Source of the DNA: Plantago elongata | Lineage: Eukaryota; Streptophyta; Magnoliopsida; Lamiales; Plantaginaceae | Direction of reading: 5' to 3' | DNA: 64,000 bases | Assembly: GCA_036897095.1 (NCBI GenBank) | Contig: JAYMSP010000089.1 | Coordinates: 1-64,000, forward strand | Shown here: piece after piece, positions 1-10,085 of the stretch | Position numbering within the stretch: position 1 is the first letter of the stretch | How the letters are laid out: each line of letters starts with the position of its first letter | Translations under genes and position numbers: made by a program | The notes under the pieces: generated by a model | Database searches by the model: none | The model's input: the letters and a program-made list of their open reading frames with translations, nothing else | What the model was told of the DNA's origin: nothing

Positions 1-11
1 TTTCTGCTCCT

Positions 12-35
12 CCCCCCCCCCCCCCCCCCCCCCCC
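12..35. repeat. Homopolymer C tract (24 nt)
   Basis: An uninterrupted run of C close to the window edge. It may be a true low-complexity tract or an assembly or sequencing artefact. No function is inferred. Confidence 0.9.
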
Positions 36-329
36 ATTAACACATGCCGAACATGAATTACCGCCTCAACTTGAGTGGGAATGTTAAAATCTTACATCTT
101 TTGATAACATTGTGAGCATACTCTATTTGATATTAAAACAACTTTTTGCTTATAATACTATTACGAGGTTGTTGAAATTCTTTAACATAATTCTAAAACA
201 GTTGAAGATAATAAATAATAATATATCTTCAGTGGGTCACTTAATCATGAACACATTTGATTCATCGGGCTATAACGATTTTTCATAGTCATGTAGAAAA
301 CAAAGTTTGCTTAGTGAGTACATGATAGT

Positions 330-790
330 TTTTTTTTTTTTTTTTTTTTTTTTGGGTGAAATAGTACGCTATATATAAACAACTATGAAGTATATGTACA
401 AACAAGCCCAAACATGAAGTTTGGGTGACACGAGGCATAAATACAAAGTATAAGTTTGCGGACATAAGAGTAGCAAGCTAGTCCGGACAAATATTCCAGA
501 CATGCAAAACATGACCATTCTGTCTGGTTAACATACTAATCGAGGTATGTACGTACATCAACACTACTAACACCCAAACCACTAATTGCACTATACAAAG
601 CACTATCCCGCTTAGCTAAACAGTCGATCACTCCATTAACCTCCCGGTAAACAAAAGAAATCTGCAGTGCCTGAAAGTGTGTAGTTGTATGTGAAAATCA
701 AGCACAAAAAATTAATGCATCGGTAAACAAAAGAAATCTACGGTGTACGAAAGCGTGCAGTTGTATATGAAAATTAAGCACCAAAGTAGA
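330..790 (-). mobile_element. 5'-truncated LINE (non-LTR retroelement) 3' end with poly(A)
   Basis: Read on the minus strand, about 675 to 537 encodes the C-terminal part of the plant LINE RNase H domain (FQALQISFVYREVNGVIDCL, then AKRDSALYSA), ending in a stop. A non-coding tail follows and finishes in the poly-T run at 330-352, which is a poly(A) tail on the minus strand. This is the classic shape of a 5'-truncated LINE insertion. Part of the coding region is repeated in tandem (see the separate entry). I found no clear target-site duplication, so the right boundary is approximate. Confidence 0.6.
645..790. repeat. Tandem duplication, period about 76 bp
   Basis: A block beginning CGGTAAACAAAAGAAATCT at 645 recurs at 721 with several substitutions. 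Both copies run on through similar sequence to a shared AAGCAC-type end. It lies within the LINE remnant and probably arose after insertion. Confidence 0.7.
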
Positions 791-1470
791 GCACCGGAGC
801 TGGATCATGTAGCCCGCACAAGAGGCAAATAAGAAAGAAGACAATACAAATGAGGCAAGTAACTTATCCATTAGAAGTAACTATATATATTCCTCTCCAC
901 TCTTCTCCGATACGGAACATTGGACTAGTTTACTCCAAGAAAGTCCATATTACATCGATACTGATTAATTAAACTAAAGTTGTTTTTCTTTAGAAATTAG
1001 AATCGAAACAAATTGAATACATTTTCTTCCACTTTAGATTTCTAAAAAAATTATATTATTAATTTATTTCATATAAACGTCAACCATAAAGCATTTATTG
1101 TACGAATAGAACAAATTAAAATTATAAATTTAGACTCTGTTTATCACTATCTTTTCAACTCCATGAGCTTTTTTTAACGTGCAACTTTTCAAACAAGCTA
1201 GCTGGTTTGACAAGATAACCAAGTTAGTTTGTTAAAAAAAAAACTACCTAACCAAGTACCATCTAATTATTCAATTATCAGCTACCTTTTCAGCTAATTT
1301 TGTTAAACAGGATTATTGTATACAATATATAGGTTTAACTTAAAAAATCACTCGTTTAAGAATATATGTTAGCTAAAAAAACCTTATATTCCAAATTCCT
1401 TAATAATCATGCCTCCCCTCATTTTTTTACTTGCGAAAATTCTAAATAAAAATTCTTTAACATTAAGTAT

Positions 1471-1984
1471 TACTCTCTCCGTCTTAAAACAAATGTCTAT
1501 TTTAACCCTTTTCAGCCAACAACATTTAACTTTAACTTGAATTTACTCCTAAACTGTATATGTAAAATTTATCAATTTAATCATTTAATGAAACTTTACT
1601 TCCTAAGTTTCATTATGGGGCTGATTGGCATGCGACTTAAATGTCCCGATTTAAATGCCTGAATAGTGATCGGAATTGTAGTGGAATTATTAAGATTGTG
1701 TTTGGTATAGAATTGTAATTTGATAGGGTATTATAGGTTTGTTATATAGGTAGAGAAAATTGTTGCTACTGTAGAGCCATTTCGATCTTCGGCATTTAAA
1801 TACCATAACAAACACAAAATCTTCGAGTAGCATTAAACGGGCATTTTGAATGCTACTCCAATCAGCCCCTATATGTTTGAATTGAACAATTTACATTTAT
1901 GATTTAGGAGTGGATACGAATGAAAGTTAGATGATGTTGACCGAAAAAAGTCAATAATATCATTTGTTTTAGGATGAAAAAGTA
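1471..1984. mobile_element. Stowaway-like MITE, nearly palindromic, interrupted by a second MITE
   Basis: The left end, CTCTCTCCGTCTTAAAAC from 1473, matches the inverse of the right end, which finishes at 1982 (CATTTGTTTTAGGATG and on). Both ends are flanked by TA (1471-1472 and 1983-1984), the target duplication usual for Stowaway/Tc1-mariner MITEs. The homology extends inward for about 120 bp per arm: the inner sequences around 1500-1590 and 1880-1960 are imperfect reverse complements. Without the nested element the unit would be about 254 bp and almost wholly foldback. Confidence 0.7.
1617..1869. mobile_element. MITE with GGGGCTGATTGG terminal inverted repeats, nested
   Basis: This 253-bp element starts GGGGCTGATTGG and ends CCAATCAGCCCC. 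TAT lies on both sides and could be a 3-bp target duplication, as in PIF/Harbinger (Tourist-like) MITEs. It has no coding capacity. It sits at the centre of the Stowaway-like foldback element and so inserted later. Related copies lie at 45063-45221 and 62395-62552. Confidence 0.75.
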
Positions 1985-3790
1985 TAAAAGAAGACTCAAC
2001 ATGTATTAATATTTAATACAATATTGTAACTCAACGAGTTATGGGTATATAACTCATGTATTAATTTAGTACTAATTATAATGAAGATGATATTTAATTG
2101 TGATAAAATTTGTGATACCTTTTTATTGCTTAATCACCCATGGTCATCATGAGTCATGATATAATTATTGGATAAATACAATTTAATTCACAGTTCCTAT
2201 CTTTTCTGGTCGTTCACGTAAGTGAAAAGAAATAATATGAAAATATGTAAATTAAATGAAAAGAAAATCTCAAAGAAAGGCCAAAAATGTCAATGGGTAG
2301 AATGGTAATTAGACATTCCAAGTTCCAAGAGTATCAGGTAAGTGTCAACCAACACGAGACGCTGAAAATTAAATCAAATCCTCCCCGATTTGTAATTTAT
2401 AAAACTTAACCAGAAGTTTGTAATTATTTGCATTGCCGTTACAATTTTATACCCCTAATGCCCCAAAATTAACTTTTCATTCTCTTTTACGTTTGTTTCA
2501 AATTAAAATTCCCCTTCTTAATTATACTTTACTATTTTAAATAATATAATAATTCTTAATAATGAATTAAAAGTAACGTTTATAAATTATTTACACTTCT
2601 TCTCTATTCTCTAACTAACGGTTATTAATAAATAATATTTTCTTATTAAAGTGTTAATTATTTTTACAATTTATTTAACGTTTATTCCTATTTTCCAGTA
2701 ATTGGCTATTAAAAATGGTATTTTTGTTTCTTCCTGCTCACAACCTATATAGTTCATATAAAGGTCAATGTGATCATTCCTTTCCTAATGCATAAAATGG
2801 AAAATAATCTTTAGACTATTTATGGAGGAAGAAACGCACTCCAACTGTGTAAATAATGGCTCAAGCACTCTTTTGGAGAGTCTGGAAAATCATACATAAA
2901 ATGTACGAAATATATAATTAATATACACCAATACACAATTTATATATAAAATCACACAATTAGCATATAATATTTTAGGACATTCAGGTCCCTTACAATT
3001 TATACACAAAACCATATACATCATGACTATATAAACAACAGAGCTCAAATCAGTTGACAATACGTTTCTAACTCCAAAAGAAACCCAAAGGCGAAACAAA
3101 ACAAGCAAATTGTATAAGCCCTGATCTGAGGGTTTGACCCTATCTGACCGACTCAGCACATCTGTTGCTACTTGGCAATAAAGAAAACGATATAAAGAAA
3201 GAAGTAAAATGGGTCTTCTACCTTGAGAGTCACACGCACGAAACACGCGCACACAACGTAGCCAACTACGTTGCTTACCCAAAACTAAACTAATACGAGA
3301 GTCGGCTACCCTACCACCTATTCTATCTGGAATTTGCTTGTTTATTCTTCAACTCAACTCAATTCAATAATACACAATACATTCATTTCCTGTTGGCTTA
3401 TTTACTTCTGTCATCTCTCTGTTTTCTTCCAAATCCTCTTCATTACTACCCATACATATTTATACCACTTGCCAATCCTATCTTCTCCTTCAAATACACC
3501 TTCCCAAAGATCACAGATCATACTTTCTCAATCATCCATTTCTTTACCATCATAGAATTTGCAGCCTTCCCAATTCATTTATGTCTTGGTTTGATTCAAG
3601 CTTCATAATGGGTTTCTTCTAATCCTTCTTTTTTTTGCCTTTCTGCTACTAGTCCTATTCAAGAAAGATAGCTAATTTTGTTTTGATCACCTATTAGACC
3701 ATTTCAAGTCTTACAAGTTAAGTTGCTTTGGTTACAAGTCTGCCGTTTTCCAAAGTCGGTTAATTACATTTCATCTGTTCATACTTAAAT
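1985..3790. other. Intergenic region upstream of the first SRO gene
   Basis: AT-rich sequence with no recognisable gene. Open frames here have no family signature. The last few hundred bases before 3791 (pyrimidine-rich, TTTCATCTGTTC) are likely promoter and 5' UTR of the SRO gene; I cannot place the transcription start. A segment near 2010-2120 resembles one at 19755-19880 and may be a dispersed repeat. Confidence 0.4.
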
Positions 3791-5073
3791 ATGGAACAAC
3801 CCAAGCAACAGCAGCATTACAACTACAACTTCTTCCCTGCTCATCCAATGGAAGCCTATTCCGAAAGCTCCAATTCATCAGCTAAAAATAAGCCATTGCC
3901 AACCAAACTCACTCTGTTTCATCATCTTCTCCAAGTCCCGCAACCCGAAAACACGAATTCGGGTACTAGTCACCAGCAAGAAGATGAAGGGTATCCTTCC
4001 GATTGCGAAAGTGTTATTTCAGGTGAAGAGAACCAGAGGAAACCCGAGATCAACACGAGGATACACGAAGGCGACAAGACATTCGAGATGATCAAGAGCA
4101 AGTTGGTTTCGAGTTTGAGCTGTCATGGATTGATTGCTCAAGTTGAGTCGGTTAATCGGAGTGACTACTCGAGCTGCATCATGAAGCAAGTTAAGTACAG
4201 GTCCTATTCGCTCTACTCGAAAGGGATGGCGATTAAACGGAACGGCAATGCCAATGTCAGGTATGCTTGGTATGGTGCTTCCAGAGATGAGCTTAACAAC
4301 ATTCTTGATCATGGTTTTAGCCTTCCTGCTAACCGTTCGGGTTTATACGGGCCTGGTGTTTATCTTTCTCCGGTTGATCAGCCACTTCAAAGGTAAATTA
4401 GTTCACCAATTCTCTTCTAATTGTTACTTTAACATGACTTGTAACTTATTTGACAGTTTGTTTGGTTTCTTCTTCCAGTTTCCAGTCTGCAATTGCTGAT
4501 GAGAACGGGGTAAATCATATGCTACTTTGCAGAGTGATATTGGGGAATCCGGAGGTTATTCGTCCTGGTTCGATTCAACATAAGCCCAGTTCCGAGGAAT
4601 TCGATACTGGGGTTGACAACCTGATGTATCCTAGCAAGTACATTGTCTGGAATGGGGACATGAACACGCATATCTTGCCAGAATTCATGGTCAGTTTTAG
4701 GTCGTCCACTTGTTCTTTGAGACGTGAGGTTATTCGTCAAAAGGCTCGTCAAACTCCAAAAGCTCCATCATCAGATTGGATGCCATTTGTGTCTCTAATC
4801 AGGGACCTTGCTAAGTTCTTGCCATGTGATGCCGTCGAATCGATCAGCAAGTATCACTGCGAATACAGAGTATGTATCTTAGAAATGATGTCTATTTCCT
4901 TTGCGTATAGGGTTACTGAGGCTACACATATGCTAATATGACAATTTTGAATTATGCAGAAACAGAAGATAACTAGGGCCGAATTGATTCACCGGGTGAG
5001 GAACATAGCCGGAGACAAGCTGTTGATCAGCATCATCAGATCTTGCAAAAACAGCAAGTTATTTTCCAGGTAG
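3791..5073 (+). CDS. SRO-family protein (PARP-like plus RST domains), short SRO type
   Basis: Predicted exons 3791-4392, 4479-4869 and 4960-5073 give a 368-aa protein with in-phase GT-AG introns. A low-complexity N-terminus (about residues 1-95) is followed by a PARP-like domain (about 98-280; WYGAS at 160-164, YGPGVYLSP at 186-194). A C-terminal RST domain (about 299-366; SDWMPFVSLIRDLAKFLPCD) is the module that in RCD1/SRO proteins binds transcription factors such as DREB2A. There is no WWE domain, so it belongs with the SRO2-SRO5 type. The PARP His that contacts NAD+ is Tyr161 here (YGAS), consistent with a non-enzymatic PARP fold, as known for the family. These proteins usually act in the nucleus in salt, oxidative and ABA responses. 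A close paralogue lies 1.7 kb downstream. Confidence 0.92.
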
Positions 5074-6760
5074 ATTTAAGAGTAGGAAGAGTAGAAAATG
5101 CTATGTTAAAGTTTATGAGGACTATCTGTATCAGTGTTAGGGCGAAGAAAGCATTGATTTGATGAGTATTGAAAGCATTGATTTGATGAGTATTGTAATG
5201 TGTTGCAAAAGACTAATTTCAATGACATCTGACCATTTTTTTGCTGAGCAATTTTTTACTAGCATCTAACGTCAGTTTAGTCAGTATCGAAACTGTAAAT
5301 TTATGGGTTCAGTGATTCAATTCATCAGTAGTCAAGTAGTATTTTTACACCTTGAGTTTCCGAACTACTTATTAACATTTAAAATCACTTGTAAATGATC
5401 AAATTGCAAGAACTACACAAAAAAGAAAAACTTAAACAATTATTGAATACGGATTAGAGTTAAAATCTGAACAAAAGTAAAAGGACTACTTGCAGTATTG
5501 CACAAATAGTTATAATAAATTACACAACTTGTCTTGTCTATACTTAGGCGCAGATTTGCTTTTATGGCATGGACTATGCTCAAAATAGTTTGGCCGTAAT
5601 TTTGCACTATGTATTAAAAATTCCACAACTAATCACGCAGATTAAACTGTTTGGACCTAGATTGCCGGAATATTACATTACGTGTAGTATGTCTTATTAG
5701 TTTTTAGTTTTCCTAAACATCCACCCAATTAATCGTGCTTAGTGTTCCTATGGGTATGGCTCGTGCCCGTTACGGTATCCCAAAACATAGTCAGTACTCA
5801 GTAGTGGAATTTGGAACTATGGAAGTGTCCACCACAAATAGGCCGTTTGTTTCCAATTTCAGTGACTGCCCTAAAACATTAACCGAGTGGGAAACAAATT
5901 TATTTGCCAAGAATACAAATTTGCCCCTGCAACATACGGTGAAACACCTCAAAATTTCAATTTACTCATATTAATAGAATACACCTATATTTTCGAAATT
6001 CATCCATAAAGTTCAAAGTTAAATATGTTTGATTTAATAAGTGGGCAATTGAGAGTCAATCAATTCGTGCACATATGAGGACAAAGTGAAGAAGAATGAC
6101 TTGTATTGGTATAATGAAGTCATCATATAATATAATTCAGAGAGCTACTCATGAGTAACTAATGTGTCATTTTAAATAATCGAGGATCACATTAGAAAAA
6201 GTATTGGATAAATGAGTAATAATCACCAAAGGGGAAAGGGGATCCACAAAAGAAGAGAAAAGCCCAATTAAGAGTGTCCAAGTCCAAGTCCAAGAAACCA
6301 CGTGAGCGCTAGTGTAAAAGAAGCAAAACCAGAGGCGATCTTGTTCCTGTTGGATTCTTAGTCCTCCGGTTTTGGCAAGTTTCCCATAATCTAACTTTAC
6401 AATACCACCAAACTTACCCTAATTGGCACCTCGAATTAACTACTACTCCAATAAACCGTAGGAAACGTGGATACCGTTAGTTCGTTGTTTCACTCTAGTA
6501 TACCAGCAGTATACCGGTTAGTACTTAGTACCAGAACACAGACACACAACCAAATAGTCAAATACAGCTACGTACTATATATGCTGCATACATTTTGCCC
6601 CTTCATCACATCTTTTCCATCAAGCCATTATACATCCTTTTCATCACTAAATGGACCTAAATTCTTGATTAATTGTGGACCAAGTTATATACTTTCTCAG
6701 CAAGCAAACTTCTAACTTCTATTCTCCCATTTACATACACTAAATTACAAGTTTACAACC
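5074..6760. other. Intergenic region between SRO genes 1 and 2
   Basis: It contains the 3' UTR of the first SRO gene (including a short direct repeat, GAAAGCATTGATTTGATGAG, near 5149-5190) and the promoter of the second. A 79-codon open frame near 5735 matches no family that I recognise, and I treat it as chance. Confidence 0.4.
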
Positions 6761-8076
6761 ATGGCACCGCCGGTTTTCTATGTCAAGAGGCCATTCGTAA
6801 CAGTTTCAGATTCCGATGACAATAATACTCACCAAAGCTCGAGTTCGTCTGATCCTTCCGATGGCGAAAGTGGGACTTCAGGAGATCAGGTTGCGGATAA
6901 TGGCCTGATTAGACTTAATCAGGGGGAGACCATTTTCGAAATGATCAAGGACAAGCTCGTTTCGAGTGGAGTTAGTTCTCAAGTTGAGAACATTGGTCGG
7001 AAGGACTATTCCAGATGCATCATGGATCAAGTCAAGTACAGATGTTTTAGTATGTACTCAAGAGGGATGCAGATCAAGTGTAAGGGCAATGCGAATGTCA
7101 AGTATGCTTGGTACGGTGCTTCCAGGAACGACCTTAACGACATTCTTGCTCGTGGTTTTAGCGTACCTCCTGATTCGGGTTTATACGGGTCTGGTGTATA
7201 TCTTTCCCCATCTGATCAACCTATTGAAAGGTAAATATAGTACTACATATTGGTTGGTCATTCTATTCTGATTCTTACCATTTTCATAATGTACTAAATT
7301 CAAATTTCTTCGTAGATTATGTCAAGAAATCTGATTGTTTTATTTACCAGTTTGCAATCAGCAGTTCCAGATGAGAAAGGGGTAAGCCATATGCTACTTT
7401 GCCGAGTGATTTTGGGAAATATGGAGGCTATTCGTTCTGGTTCGACTCAAGATAGGCCCAGTGCCGAAGAATTCGATTCTGGGGTTGACAACCTCATGTG
7501 TCCTAACAAGTACATTGTTTGGAACGGAGACATGAATACGCATATCCTGCCAGAATTCGTCGTCAGTTTGAGGTCTTCCTCTTCCTGCAAAAGTAAGACT
7601 AGCTAGAGATCTATGATTTTTCTTCAACACTCACTCTATATAAATGGTTGCCTATATACTTACTATATATGTTCTTTTGTACTGCTACTTACGCAGCAAC
7701 GTCGTTGTGCAGGATGTCGATGGATTACAACACGTCCTCATAGGATTCCAAAATCAGATTGGATGCCGTTCAGATCTCTAATCAAAGAACTTTCCAAGCT
7801 CTTACCATGTGATGCGGTCGAATTGATTTACAAGTACCACTGTGAATACAGAGTACGTTTTCGAATTCAACAGGATGTATAGTTTCTTTCAAGCAGAACA
7901 TGAACTTTGCGAGCTAGTGATGCTAAATATTTTGTTACCTTATTGTACAGGAGCGGAAAATAGCAAGGAACGAAATGATACAGCGAGTGAGAGAAATCGC
8001 AGGCGATGAGTTGTTGATCACCATCATCAAATCTAACAAGAAAAAAACAGGTCTTAAATCTATAGAAATGTTTTAA
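6761..8076 (+). CDS. SRO-family protein (PARP-like plus RST domains), second tandem copy
   Basis: Predicted exons 6761-7230, 7351-7592, 7713-7852 and 7951-8076 encode 325 aa. Layout matches the upstream SRO: short acidic/Ser-rich N-terminus (about 1-50), PARP-like domain (about 58-240; YGAS at 118-121, YGSGVYLSP at 142-150) and RST domain (about 250-315; [20 protein letters not shown]). The NAD-contacting His is again Tyr. It has one intron more than copy 1, between the PARP-like and RST domains. In exon 3 I chose the acceptor after GTGCAG (7712) because it alone keeps the frame. The last exon carries a basic tail (KSNKKKTG) not seen in copy 1. Likely a nuclear stress regulator like its neighbour; the two arose by tandem duplication and then diverged, mostly at the N-terminus. 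Confidence 0.9.
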
Positions 8077-8446
8077 AAAGAAAAGAGAGAAGATCATATC
8101 TAGACAAATGAAGAAAGGAGTGCTTGATTTTCTGACCATGTAATATTCTCTTTATCTCTCAGATGTGGATCACAAAGTCTGAGTGAAGCAGCATAATAGT
8201 AATTGCAAGTAGAGAGCACCAAAATAATGATTATTGTCCGATCTTGTTGTAGTACTTTTGAGTCCTGATCATAGTAACTAGAAGTACCACTTATCTTTGC
8301 ATTTCTCAGTACCGGTTTTGGTAGATTCTGGGTGCTACCGGTGTTAGTGGTAGCATTACTTTCAATGTAAAATGTAAATTGTAGCCCCACGAGCATGCAG
8401 AAAAATTGATCAGGGTAGCGAGATTTATAATTTATAATAAAAAAAT

Positions 8447-8664
8447 ATCTTACACATAGAATATAAAATTTACTCTATAATTGATCACGATGATTCGCTA
8501 TATTTTAAATTTTTTGAATGATAGGTTCGTTTGATACACCTTTGAATACATCATTTTCAAGATAAATCACAAGATTATTATTCATCCATTCGTCACTCAT
8601 TCTATTCTGAAGTAGATTCTTCATGATGTTCATAGCAGAGAATGCTCTTTCTACCGTATCGATT
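8447..8664 (-). pseudogene. hAT-type transposase C-terminal fragment
   Basis: On the minus strand from about 8662 the frame reads TVERAFSAMNIMKNLLQNRM followed by SDEWMNNNLVIYLENDVF. This is the end of the hAT dimerisation region of the TTF-type/ZMYM-like transposases common in plants. Only about 55 codons survive before a stop, with no upstream transposase, so it is a dead fragment. It lies immediately upstream of the truncated third SRO gene. Confidence 0.7.
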
Positions 8665-8899
8665 AATATTAATAAAATATAATTAAAAATATCTATAATT
8701 ATATTATTTTAAATCGATTTTCACGATTATAATTGATTTTATAAGTAAAGTTAAATTAAAAAAGGAAAGAAGAAAACAAGGGAAGTAGTACACATTAGAC
8801 TGTACTTCACAATTTTCAATACACATTAGACACACACTTCACACATGGCAACAGTAGAGTAGTACTAGTATGTAGTATCAAGTATTAACACTTCACGCA

Positions 8900-10085
8900 T
8901 GGGAATGCGACGCCTTTGTTTCCCTTTGTTCAGGTTCTCTTGTGAATGATCATGGACAATTCGGTTCTGCTATCAAACAATCTTTTCCTAGGTAGATTGC
9001 ACTTGCACACCTTTTCGTGCTTAAGTTACAGTTTGATCATCTTTTGTTACTGAGTTTTATGCGAATAATGCGAAAAATGTGTGTTTAGATTGTCGAATAC
9101 GAGTTTAATTCACAGCCCTTTTGTTTTTTTAGCGAGATGATGTCTGTAGCTGCTGATAAGGATGGTGTAAGCCGCGCGGTACTGTGTAGTCTAGTGTTGG
9201 GGAAGATGGAAATTGTTAGTCCCAATTCGGGGCAATGTGGGCCGAGGTCTGATGAGTTTGATTCGGGAGCTGAGGATTTAGTTTCGCCTAACAAGTACTT
9301 TATGTGGAGTGAAAATGCCAGTACTCGTATCTTGCCGCTAGACGTTTTGTGTTTTAGGCCTTCTGGCAAAGGTGAAGAAAGATCGTGGATGTGTTAAATT
9401 TAGTATCTTGATTGATTTCGTTGTATGTAGAATTGTAAATAACTGTTTTGAGTTTTGGAATTTGATATCGCAGTCACAGGGCGTTGCAGGAGTTCGTTGT
9501 CTGGCAGAACTAAGCCAGGAGTTGGCAGTTTGATTAAGGATATCTCGAAGTTCGTACCTGCTGATGCTATGAAAACGATTGGCAAGCACTATCTAGAATA
9601 CAAGGCATGTAGTTTATGATACACATTTAGTTAAGGGCAGACTGGAAGTTTAAGTTTCTTCGGTGATGCTAATCAAACTTTGGTTTACCTTCCGGTTTTG
9701 CATTTTTGAGAAGAAGAAATTGAAGAGGCCTGATATGATTAGGTTGCTGAGATGTATAGTGGGAGATGAGTTGGTGAACAGGTTCATAAAACCTCATATG
9801 GAAAAGGTAACACTTTCTTCTTCTGCCACAAGTAGTAGTACATATACCAGCGTAATATGACTTCGTCTCTTTGTCATCTCTTCAACAATCTTTCTGGTTT
9901 GCCTAATTTTTACTGAACACTGATTGATTTAGTTTTATAATGTTGATCCGAACGTCTTGAAGCAGGGAAATAAGCATAAACCAGTGGAACAAAAGAAGTA
10001 TAAATATAAACCAGTGGAACAAAAGAAGGATATGGAAGTTGTAGAAGGATTGATGGGCCAGTTTTCAAGAGCATTCAACATATAG
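8900..10085 (+). pseudogene. 5'-truncated SRO gene (C-terminal half of PARP-like domain plus RST)
   Basis: Exons 9133-9371, 9474-9604, 9711-9806 and 9966-10085 join in frame into about 194 residues ending in a stop. They cover the second half of the PARP-like domain (DGVSRAVLCSLVLGKMEIVS; MWSENASTRILP) and a diverged RST domain (SLIKDISKFVPADAMKTIGK; RPDMIRLLRCIVGDELV). A possible preceding exon end at about 8940-8995 (DHGQFGSAIKQSFP, then GTAGAT) is degenerate, and nothing resembling the N-terminal half (WYGAS region) is visible upstream. The third intron appears to use a GC donor (AAG|GCATGT at 9605). The last exon has a 30-bp tandem repeat encoding KPVEQKK twice. It is either a pseudogene or a shortened gene starting at ATG 9137. 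The downstream frames remain open, so the truncation is recent or a short product is still selected. Confidence 0.65.
9966..10027 (+). repeat. Short in-frame tandem repeat in the SRO3 last exon
   Basis: TATAAACCAGTGGAACAAAA-type units of about 30 bp occur twice in a row and encode KPVEQKK twice. It keeps the reading frame and is absent from the two upstream SRO genes. Confidence 0.8.

Noticed and set aside
2890-3282. A 130-codon minus-strand open frame (MGKQRSWLRCVRVF and on)
   Set aside because: No domain, odd composition and overlap with the probable SRO promoter or leader; it looks like chance.
5735-5974. A 79-codon plus-strand open frame between SRO genes 1 and 2
   Set aside because: No recognisable family, no splice or leader signals, and AT-rich surroundings.
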